Assembly (NCBI GenBank): GCA_007121485.1
Contig: SKKM01000304.1
Coordinates: 1-5,034 of the forward strand
Source of the DNA: Wenzhouxiangella sp.
Lineage (GTDB): Bacteria; Pseudomonadota; Gammaproteobacteria; Xanthomonadales; Wenzhouxiangellaceae
DNA length: 5,034 nt
Reading direction: 5' to 3'
Shown: positions 1-5,034 of the stretch, piece by piece
Position numbering within the stretch: the first letter of the stretch is position 1
Layout of the letters: every line of letters starts with the position of its first letter
The notes under the pieces: generated by a model
Databases searched by the model: none
The model's input: the letters and a program-made list of their open reading frames with translations, nothing else
Told to the model about the DNA's origin: nothing
Program-made: the position numbers and the translations under genes

Positions 1-240
1 CCGGCCGGCCTGACCCACACCTCGGTGGTCCTGCGCGATGCGCTGGCCGCCGCGGCGCTGCCGTTCATCGAGGTGCACCTGAGCAACCCCGACAGCCGCG
101 AGCCCTTCCGCCACCACTCCTACCTGGCCGATCTGGCCAGCGGCCGCATCGCCGGCTTCGGCGCCGATTCCTACCTGCTGGCGCTGCAGGCGGTGATCAA
201 CCGCGCCGATGCGGCCGACACAGACAAGAAAAACCAGTGA
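1..240 (+). CDS. aroQ: Type II 3-dehydroquinate dehydratase, C-terminal part (5' end cut by the window)
   Basis: This is the last 79 residues of a type II (AroQ) dehydroquinase, which dehydrates 3-dehydroquinate to 3-dehydroshikimate in the cytosolic shikimate pathway. The frame is open from base 1 and ends at TGA 238-240. Visible family motifs, numbered from the first residue here, are the PAGLTHTS block at 1-8 (normally preceded by Asn), IEVHLSN at 23-29 with the catalytic His26 (codon 76-78), and REPFRHHSY at 33-41 with the substrate-contacting Arg33. A Gly-x-Gly-type segment followed by Tyr and Ala-Leu (about 62-71) closes the fold. The family is normally about 145-150 residues, so roughly half is present; the catalytic Arg and Tyr of the N-terminal lid loop lie outside the window. 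A polar tail (about 72-79, ADTDKKNQ) follows the conserved core. GTG at 25 is an internal Val, not the start. accB begins 7 bp downstream, which indicates an operon. The identification is secure. Confidence 0.96.
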   Translation, partial: PAGLTHTSVVLRDALAAAALPFIEVHLSNPDSREPFRHHSYLADLASGRIAGFGADSYLLALQAVINRADAADTDKKNQ

Positions 241-247
241 GCGAACC

Positions 248-712
248 ATGGATCTGAGAAAAATCAAGAAACTGATCGAGTTGCTCGAAGAATCGCAGCT
301 CAGCGAGATCGAGATTCACGAGGGCGAGGAATCGGTACGCCTGACCCGGCAGTCCGCTGCCCCGATGGTGCCGCCGCAGGTCTTCCAGATGCCGGCATCC
401 GCCGTTGCCGCTCCCGCCGCGCCGGCGGCGGGCTACGCCGCCCCGGCCGATGTCGAGCCGGACTTGCCGGAAGGCGAGGTGGTCCGTTCACCCATGGTCG
501 GCACCTATTACTCCTCGCCGAACCCCGAGACCGCGCCGTTTGTGAAGGTGGGCAGCAAGGTCAGCACCGGCGACACGCTGTGCCTGGTCGAGGCGATGAA
601 GATGTTCAACCAGATCGAGGCCGAGTTCGGCGGCGAGGTGGTGGCCGTGCTGGTCGAGGACGGTCAGCCGGTGGAATATGACGAGCCCCTTTTCGTGATC
701 CGCAAATCCTGA
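248..712 (+). CDS. accB: Biotin carboxyl carrier protein of acetyl-CoA carboxylase (AccB/BCCP)
   Basis: This 154-residue protein carries the biotin that AccC carboxylates and that the AccA/AccD transferase then uses to make malonyl-CoA, the first committed step of fatty acid synthesis. Three parts are visible. Residues 1-34 form the conserved N-terminal region starting MDLRKIKKLIELL. Residues about 36-73 are an Ala/Pro-rich flexible linker. Residues about 77-154 are the biotinyl domain. Biotin is expected on Lys118 in the EAMKM motif (codon 599-601), followed by FNQIEAEFGG. The bacterial AccB 'thumb' is present at about 90-97 (SPNPETAP), which separates AccB from other biotinyl or lipoyl domains. 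The length matches the E. coli protein (156 residues). I chose ATG 248 because MDLRKIKK is the family N-terminus; an in-frame ATG at 209 would add 13 unrelated residues and lie inside aroQ. The ribosome-binding site is weak (GTGAG overlapping the aroQ stop, about 6 nt upstream). Confidence 0.98.
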   Translation: MDLRKIKKLIELLEESQLSEIEIHEGEESVRLTRQSAAPMVPPQVFQMPASAVAAPAAPAAGYAAPADVEPDLPEGEVVRSPMVGTYYSSPNPETAPFVKVGSKVSTGDTLCLVEAMKMFNQIEAEFGGEVVAVLVEDGQPVEYDEPLFVIRKS

Positions 713-717
713 GCCGA

Positions 718-2082
718 GTGCTGCCCGTGCCCCCGTTCAAAAAGATCCTGATTGCCAACCGCGGCGAGATCGCCCTGCGCGTGCTGCGCGCCTGCAAGGC
801 GATGGGCATCCGCACCGTGGCCGTGCACTCGACCGTCGATCGCAACCTCAAGCATGTCGGCATGGCCGATGAGTCGGTCTGCATCGGTCCGCCGCCGGCC
901 GGCGAGAGCTACATGAATGTGCCGGCCCTGATCGCGGCCATGGAATTGACCGACGCCGAAGCTGTTCACCCGGGTTACGGTTTCCTGGCCGAGAACGCCG
1001 ACTTCGCCGAGCGCGTCGAGGAGTCCGGCTTCGTGTTCATCGGACCCAGAGCCGAGACCATCCGCCTGATGGGCGACAAGGTCTCGGCCATCACCGCCAT
1101 GCGCCAGTCCGGGGTGCCCTGCGTGCCGGGCTCGAACGGGCCGCTGGACGACGATGACGCGCGCTCGGAGCGGCTGGCCGACGAGATTGGCTACCCGGTC
1201 CTGATCAAGGCCGCGGCCGGGGGCGGGGGGCGCGGCATGCGCGTGGTCGACAACCCGCAGGACCTGGTCAAGTCGATCCAGCTGACCCGGCAGGAGGCCA
1301 AGGCCGGATTCGGCGATCCGACGGTCTACATGGAGAAGTACCTGACCAACCCGCGTCATATCGAAATCCAGGTGCTGGCCGACGCGAACGGCAACGCGGT
1401 CCACCTCGGCGAGCGCGACTGTTCCATGCAGCGCCGCCACCAGAAGGTCATCGAGGAGGCGCCGGCGCCCGGAATCACGCCCGAGCAGCGCGCCCGCATC
1501 GGCAGCGTCTGTACCGAGGCCTGCCGCCGCATCGGCTATCTCGGTGCAGGCACGTTCGAGTTCCTGTACGAGAACGGCGAGTTCTATTTCATCGAGATGA
1601 ACACGCGGATCCAGGTCGAGCACCCGGTCTCGGAGTGCATTACCGGGATCGACCTGATCCGGGCCCAGATCATGGTCGCGGCCGGGGAGCCCTTGCCGTT
1701 CGGTCAGGACGACATTCGCTTCAGCGGCCACGCCATCGAGTGCCGGATCAACGCCGAGGATCCCGAGACCTTCCTGCCGCGGCCGGGCACGGTCGATGCT
1801 TTCCATGCGCCGGGCGGACCCGGCATCCGCGTGGACTCACACATTTACGACGGTTACCGCATTCCGCCGAACTACGACTCGATGATCGGCAAGCTGATCG
1901 CGCATGCCGAGTCGCGCGAGGCGGCGGTGGCGCGCCTGCGGGTGGCGCTGGAGGAGATGGTGCTGCGCGGGGTGGTGACCAATGTCCCGCTGCATCAGCG
2001 CCTGCTGGCCGATTCCGGCTTCGTCAGCGGTGGCGCCAACATTCACTACCTGGAAAAGCTGCTGAAGAAAAACGGCTCCTGA
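718..2082 (+). CDS. accC: Acetyl-CoA carboxylase, biotin carboxylase subunit (AccC)
   Basis: AccC uses ATP and bicarbonate to carboxylate the biotin on AccB. From GTG 718 it has 454 residues, against 449 in E. coli. With an offset of +5 every active-site residue I checked is present: ATP-binding Lys121 and Lys164, the glycine-rich loop GGGGRGM (168-174), Lys243, metal-binding Glu281 and Glu293, Asn295, and catalytic Arg297, Glu301 and Arg343. The order is biotin carboxylase N domain (IANRGEIALRV, about 11-22), ATP-grasp domain (about 119-320) and C-terminal domain (FLPRPGTV to NIHYLEKLL, about 340-448). No indels are apparent against E. coli up to Arg343. The start is uncertain: GTG 727 gives 451 residues, closer to the usual N-terminus, and has a GAG 8 nt upstream, whereas GTG 718 has a GAG only 4 nt away. 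The spacing from accB is 5 or 14 bp. The gene ends 37 bp from the converging chpC-like gene. Confidence 0.98.
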   Translation: MLPVPPFKKILIANRGEIALRVLRACKAMGIRTVAVHSTVDRNLKHVGMADESVCIGPPPAGESYMNVPALIAAMELTDAEAVHPGYGFLAENADFAERVEESGFVFIGPRAETIRLMGDKVSAITAMRQSGVPCVPGSNGPLDDDDARSERLADEIGYPVLIKAAAGGGGRGMRVVDNPQDLVKSIQLTRQEAKAGFGDPTVYMEKYLTNPRHIEIQVLADANGNAVHLGERDCSMQRRHQKVIEEAPAPGITPEQRARIGSVCTEACRRIGYLGAGTFEFLYENGEFYFIEMNTRIQVEHPVSECITGIDLIRAQIMVAAGEPLPFGQDDIRFSGHAIECRINAEDPETFLPRPGTVDAFHAPGGPGIRVDSHIYDGYRIPPNYDSMIGKLIAHAESREAAVARLRVALEEMVLRGVVTNVPLHQRLLADSGFVSGGANIHYLEKLLKKNGS

Positions 2083-2087
2083 GGCCG
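2065..2087 (-). terminator. Probable intrinsic terminator of the minus-strand chpA-chpC operon, inside the accC 3' end
   Basis: Read on the minus strand from 2087 down, CGGCC pairs with GAGCCG, giving five G-C pairs with one bulged A (opposite 2077) and a TCAG tetraloop (2082-2079). The stem is followed at once by TTTTTCTT (2072-2065). It lies 33-55 bp past the chpC-like stop codon, the expected place for its terminator, and overlaps the last codons and the stop of accC on the other strand. On the plus strand the T tract becomes an A tract before the stem, so it would not terminate accC. The stem is short and function is inferred from sequence only. Confidence 0.5.
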
Positions 2088-2098
2088 GCGGACAGTCA

Positions 2099-2115
2099 CG
2101 GGCCATGGCGGCCCG
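2099..2115. other. Small perfect hairpin in the convergent intergenic gap
   Basis: CGGGCC (2099-2104) is an exact inverted repeat of GGCCCG (2110-2115) around the 5-nt loop ATGGC. It sits in the 37-bp gap between the accC stop (2082) and the chpC-like stop (2120). No T tract follows on either strand, so it is not a standard intrinsic terminator. It could act as a 3'-end stabilising structure or help Rho-dependent termination, but chance is also plausible in DNA this GC-rich. Confidence 0.3.
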
Positions 2116-2119
2116 GGGA

Positions 2120-2611
2120 TCAGTCGGCGGTCTGCGGGCGCTGGGTGACCGGCAGGGCGCCGAAGGCGGCATGCGCGACCAGGTGACCGAGTCGATCCAG
2201 GTCCGGCACGACCACCTCGCGTTCGTCCAGGATCACGCGCCCGGCGACCGCGATCGGGTTGATGTCGCTGGAGACCTCGACCAGTTCGCTGGCGGTGATG
2301 GTGGTCAGCCGCGGAAAGGCCTGGGCCAGCACGGCGAAGTAGGGCATGCGCGCGTTGCCGATCAGCGATTTCAGTACGCAGACCCGGGCGTTGGCCGTGT
2401 TTTCGGCGGTGGCCGCCTCGGTCAGCACGGCAAAGCTGATCAAGGGCACCTGCCAGCCGCGCCAGAGGAAATTGCCCAGCATCCAGGGCGGCGTGTCGCT
2501 GAGCGGCTGCGGTTCGGAGTAGTTGGTGATCTCGGCAACCGTTGCGTTGGGGATCAGCACTTCGAGCCCGGTCAGCGGAACGATGACGCTGCGAATCTCG
2601 CCGTCACTCAT
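2120..2611 (-). CDS. chpC: CheW-like chemosensory coupling protein, ChpC-type
   Basis: This 163-residue protein consists of a single CheW-like domain with no signal peptide or membrane segment. Such proteins link chemoreceptors to a CheA kinase in the cytoplasm. The CheW pattern can be followed: strands VIVPLTGLEVLIPNATVAEI (about 9-28), a WMLGNFLWRGWQVPLISF segment (about 43-60) matching the usual 'G...WRG..IPLI.L' block, a central strand pair (about 76-83, RVCVLKSL), and a C-terminal VILDEREVVVPDLDRLG segment (about 127-143). It starts at ATG 2611, which overlaps the kinase TGA as ATGA, with a good Shine-Dalgarno GGAGAG 5 nt upstream inside the kinase gene. In Pseudomonas aeruginosa chpC is a CheW-like gene in the chpA-chpB-chpC cluster, so position and family both support this name. 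It could instead be a PilI-type CheW paralogue; the CheW family call is firmer than the symbol. Confidence 0.85.
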   Translation of the reverse strand: MSDGEIRSVIVPLTGLEVLIPNATVAEITNYSEPQPLSDTPPWMLGNFLWRGWQVPLISFAVLTEAATAENTANARVCVLKSLIGNARMPYFAVLAQAFPRLTTITASELVEVSSDINPIAVAGRVILDEREVVVPDLDRLGHLVAHAAFGALPVTQRPQTAD

Positions 2612-5034
2612 GTCGACTCTCCGCCGTCGCCCGCCATCAGCTGCGCCAGGATGCGGGCGATCAGGTCATTTTCGTTGTAGGGTTTGGTCATGTAGTCGTC
2701 CACGCCGATTTCGGCGGCGCGCTGCCGATGCTTCTCGCCGCTGCGCGAGGTGATCATGATCATCGGGATCTGCTTGAGTCGACGGTCATTGCGCACGTGG
2801 ATGGCCAGCTCGTAGCCGTCCATGCGCGGCATCTCGATGTCGAGCAGGATGACGTCCGGGATGCGGTCGACCAGGGCTTCCACGGCATCCAGACCGTCGC
2901 GCGCGGTGATCACCTCGAAACCGTTCTGCTCCAGCACGCGCGAGGTCACCCTGCGCACGGTAATGGAATCGTCGACCACCATGATCAGCGGGGTCCGCTT
3001 GACCTCGGGTTGATCGACGGCTTCATCCACGCTGCGTGCGCCCGGCACCAGCCCCTTGGCGAAGGCGCGCCGGATCAGCGGCCCCATGTCCAAGATGGGC
3101 ACCACCTGGCCGTCGCTGGCGATGGTGGCGCCGAGTATGCCGACGATGGAGCTGATCTGCGGCCCGACCGGCTTGATCACGATCTCGCGGTGACCGAGCA
3201 GGTCGGCGACCTTGAGCGCGGCGCGCTGGTCCCCGACCTCGATCATCAGCAGATTGAGGGTCGAACCCTGCGGCTCCGCGCGTTCGAAATCCAGCTGCGG
3301 CTCCAGTTCGAGCAAGGGGAAGCGCTGGCCGGCGTAGTTCTGGGCCGGTTCGTCCTGCTCGATCTGCTGCTGCCACTCCTTGACCGGCAGTCGGACCACG
3401 CCGCGAATGACCTGCAGCGGTATGGCGAACTGGCGGTCGGCGACCTGGACATGAATCGCCTGCAGCACGGTCAGCGACAGCGGGATGCGGACGGTGAAGG
3501 TGGCGCCCCGTCCTTGCTCGGTGTCAAGCAGGATGCTGCCGCCGATCTGCCGCACCGTGTCCGAAACCACGCTCATGCCGATACCGCGTCCGGCCAGTTC
3601 GCTGACCTGATCGGTGGTGCTGAAACCGGGGACGAAGATCAACTGCGACAACTCGTCGTCGCTTGGCGACGCGTCGGGCGCAATCAGTTCGCGCGCCAGC
3701 GCCCGCTGATGAATCTGGTCGAGGTCGAGGCCCCGGCCGTCGTCGCCGACACTGATCACCAGCTCGGTCGCCTCGCGTCGCACCTCGATGCGAATCCGGC
3801 CGGCCGGATTCTTGCCGAGCTGCGCGCGCTCTTCGGCCGATTCGATCCCGTGGCTGACGCAGTTGCGCAGCAAGTGCTCGATCGGCGCGGTCATGCGGTC
3901 GAGCACGTTGCGGTCCAGTTCCCCTTCCCCCTCAAGCTCGACCACCAGTTCGACCTTGCGCTGCAGCTCCCGGGCCGCGTTGCGGATGACGCGGCGGAAG
4001 CGCGGCAGCAGGGTCCTGAACGAGACCATGCGAGCCTGCATCAGGCCTTCCTGCAGTTCGGTGTTGACGCGCGATTGCTGCAGCAGCAGCGTTTCCGACT
4101 GGCGCGCGCCTTCATCGAGCAGCCCGGCGAGGCTGGTCAGGTCGCTGACCGATTCGGCCAGTGCGCGTGAAAGCTGCTGGATCGTCGAGTAGCGGTCCAG
4201 CTCCAGCGGATCGAAATCGCTCTCGGCCGGGCCGTGTTCGCGCTCGAAGCGGGCCAGAATCTGCGCCTCGGTTTCCAGTTCGAGCTTGCGCAACTGGTTG
4301 CGCAGGCGGTTCACCGTTTCGTCGATCTCGCCGATGTTGCCGCGCAGCTGGGTCAGGCGCTGCTCCAGGCGCGAGCGGTAGATGCTCACCTCGCCGGCCT
4401 GGTTGACCAGTTCGTCGATGAGATCGGCGCGGACCCGCAGGCTTTCGGCGCGGGTGGTTCCCGCCGCTTCCTGTGTATCCGGCGCCGTGTCCGCGTCCTC
4501 GACCGCCAGCGCCGCCGCCTTTTCGATTTCCTCGACTTGCTCGGCGAACAGATCGTCGAGGGTCTTGACCGGCAGATCAGCCCGGTCGAAGACCGCTTCG
4601 ATCATGTCGTTGAGATGGTCGCAGCCCACTTCGAGGGCGTTGATGCGCTCGACGCTCGCATTCTGGCGGCCGGCCGCAATGCTCTCCAGCAGCTCTTCCA
4701 TGGCGTGCGCAATCTGGCCGATCGGATCCAGGCCGGCCATGCGTGAACCGCCCTTGAGCGTGTGCAGATCACGCTGCAGGGCAAAGACGATGCTCTTGTC
4801 TTCGGGCGTCTCCTGCCACTGCTGCAACAGCTCGTCGCTGTGTTCCAGCAGCTCCATCGCCTCCTCGAGAAAGGCTTCCAGAAGCTCAGGATTCAGACTG
4901 GCATAGTCGACGGCCAGGCTGCGCGTCTCGCCTGATGCCAGGGTGACGGTTTCTTCGAGCACGGGCTCAGGCCGGATCTCGACCTCGATCTCCGACTCGA
5001 GCTCGGGTTCCGGTTCGGGCTCGTACTCGGCGAC
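2608..5034 (-). CDS. chpA: ChpA/PilL-type hybrid CheA histidine kinase with C-terminal receiver (N-terminus outside the window)
   Basis: This is the C-terminal 808 residues of a CheA-family kinase; the frame is open to the window edge. Numbering from the first visible residue: an acidic Glu/Pro linker (1-24); an Hpt domain (about 44-155) with HTLKGGSRMAG and phospho-acceptor His91 (codon 4764-4762); an acidic linker (about 160-196) with no CheA P2 domain; a long helical dimerisation region (about 198-345) containing the LRKLELETEAQILARFEREHG segment that I associate with ChpA; an ATPase domain with N box HLLRN (387-391), G1 DDGRG (431-435), FVPGFST (443 in motif order, about 467-473) and G2 GRGIG (482-486); a CheW-like domain (about 525-662); and a receiver (about 682-805) with Asp688/Asp689, phospho-acceptor Asp732 (LLDIEMP, codon 2841-2839), Thr762 and Lys784. 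In P. aeruginosa, ChpA carries several Hpt domains and controls twitching motility and cAMP through PilG and PilH. GTG 4962 is unlikely to be the start because the linker continues upstream without an obvious ribosome-binding site. Two conserved Asp residues in the ATPase motifs are Ser here (394 and 488). Confidence 0.9.
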   Translation of the reverse strand, partial: VAEYEPEPEPELESEIEVEIRPEPVLEETVTLASGETRSLAVDYASLNPELLEAFLEEAMELLEHSDELLQQWQETPEDKSIVFALQRDLHTLKGGSRMAGLDPIGQIAHAMEELLESIAAGRQNASVERINALEVGCDHLNDMIEAVFDRADLPVKTLDDLFAEQVEEIEKAAALAVEDADTAPDTQEAAGTTRAESLRVRADLIDELVNQAGEVSIYRSRLEQRLTQLRGNIGEIDETVNRLRNQLRKLELETEAQILARFEREHGPAESDFDPLELDRYSTIQQLSRALAESVSDLTSLAGLLDEGARQSETLLLQQSRVNTELQEGLMQARMVSFRTLLPRFRRVIRNAARELQRKVELVVELEGEGELDRNVLDRMTAPIEHLLRNCVSHGIESAEERAQLGKNPAGRIRIEVRREATELVISVGDDGRGLDLDQIHQRALARELIAPDASPSDDELSQLIFVPGFSTTDQVSELAGRGIGMSVVSDTVRQIGGSILLDTEQGRGATFTVRIPLSLTVLQAIHVQVADRQFAIPLQVIRGVVRLPVKEWQQQIEQDEPAQNYAGQRFPLLELEPQLDFERAEPQGSTLNLLMIEVGDQRAALKVADLLGHREIVIKPVGPQISSIVGILGATIASDGQVVPILDMGPLIRRAFAKGLVPGARSVDEAVDQPEVKRTPLIMVVDDSITVRRVTSRVLEQNGFEVITARDGLDAVEALVDRIPDVILLDIEMPRMDGYELAIHVRNDRRLKQIPMIMITSRSGEKHRQRAAEIGVDDYMTKPYNENDLIARILAQLMAGDGGEST
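2617..2622 (-). promoter_or_regulatory. Shine-Dalgarno site of the chpC-like gene, inside the kinase coding sequence
   Basis: GGAGAG on the minus strand lies 5 nt before ATG 2611. It is within the last codons of the kinase gene, whose TGA (2610-2608) overlaps that ATG. It fixes the start of the chpC-like gene and suggests reinitiation or coupled translation of the two proteins. Confidence 0.7.
4975..5028 (-). repeat. Glu-x dipeptide repeat coding for an acidic linker in the kinase
   Basis: Residues 3-20 of the kinase fragment place Glu at every second position, nine times in a row, with Tyr, Pro, Leu, Ser, Ile or Val between. The DNA is an imperfect hexamer repeat built on GAG/GAA plus a variable codon. 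It joins the visible Hpt domain to whatever precedes it outside the window. Acidic, Pro-rich linkers between Hpt domains are common in ChpA/PilL proteins, so this supports a multi-Hpt N-terminal part. Confidence 0.75.

Noticed and set aside
209..247. Upstream in-frame ATG for accB
   Set aside because: It would add 13 residues unrelated to any AccB N-terminus and lies within the aroQ coding region. ATG 248 gives the standard MDLRKIKK start.
664..1806. Long minus-strand open frame (380 codons) opposite accC
   Set aside because: The translation is Arg/Gly/Asp/His-rich with no recognisable domain, and it lies wholly opposite the strongly conserved accB/accC coding sequence. Open antisense frames like this are expected in high-GC genes.
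2105..2680. Plus-strand open frame (191 codons) opposite the chpC-like gene
   Set aside because: It overlaps the CheW-type gene and the kinase end in antisense, and has no domain signal and no plausible ribosome-binding site.
2728..4170. Long plus-strand open frame (480 codons) opposite the kinase gene
   Set aside because: It is a mirror frame of the ChpA-type kinase, with His/Asp/Gln-rich composition and no family motifs. The kinase frame explains every conserved motif in this stretch.
4960..4962. GTG as the start of the kinase gene
   Set aside because: The frame stays open upstream to the window edge and encodes an acidic linker typical of ChpA/PilL. A start here would leave no obvious ribosome-binding site.
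1..5034. A novel defence system, mobile element, CRISPR array or RNA gene
   Set aside because: All but the 7-bp and 5-14-bp spacers and the 37-bp gap is occupied by recognisable core or chemosensory genes. I saw no transposase, terminal repeats, spaced direct repeats, or tRNA- or rRNA-like stretch.

Overview
The window is high-GC bacterial DNA with almost no non-coding sequence. It holds two converging gene blocks that meet in a 37-bp gap at 2083-2119. The plus-strand block (1-2082) is the 3' end of a type II 3-dehydroquinate dehydratase gene (aroQ), then complete accB (biotin carboxyl carrier protein) and accC (biotin carboxylase). The minus-strand block (5034-2120) is the 3' part of a large CheA-type hybrid histidine kinase of the ChpA/PilL kind, then a small CheW-type gene that resembles chpC. 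Both ends of the window cut through genes.

The order aroQ-accB-accC is typical of Gammaproteobacteria such as Pseudomonas and Xanthomonas. The Chp/Pil-Chp chemosensory system controls type IV pilus twitching motility in that same class. The AccC sequence reads to me as close to xanthomonad-type AccC. I infer a high-GC gammaproteobacterium, possibly of the Xanthomonadales/Lysobacterales or Chromatiales area; the genus cannot be read from this window.

Plus strand: AroQ works in the shikimate pathway. AccB and AccC form the biotin carboxylase half of acetyl-CoA carboxylase, in which AccC carboxylates the biotin carried on AccB Lys118 to start fatty acid synthesis. The gaps are 7 bp (aroQ/accB) and 5-14 bp (accB/accC), so the three genes are very probably co-transcribed.

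Minus strand: the kinase fragment contains one Hpt domain, a dimerisation region, an ATPase domain, a CheW-like coupling domain and a C-terminal receiver. It ends in a 4-nt ATGA overlap with the CheW-type gene, so the two are probably translationally coupled. A likely intrinsic terminator for this operon lies over the last codons of accC on the opposite strand.

Nothing here is a clearly undescribed system. The points most worth checking are two Asp-to-Ser changes in the ATP-binding motifs of the kinase, the terminator embedded in accC, and the junction itself: no prmA follows accC and no chpB lies between chpA and chpC.
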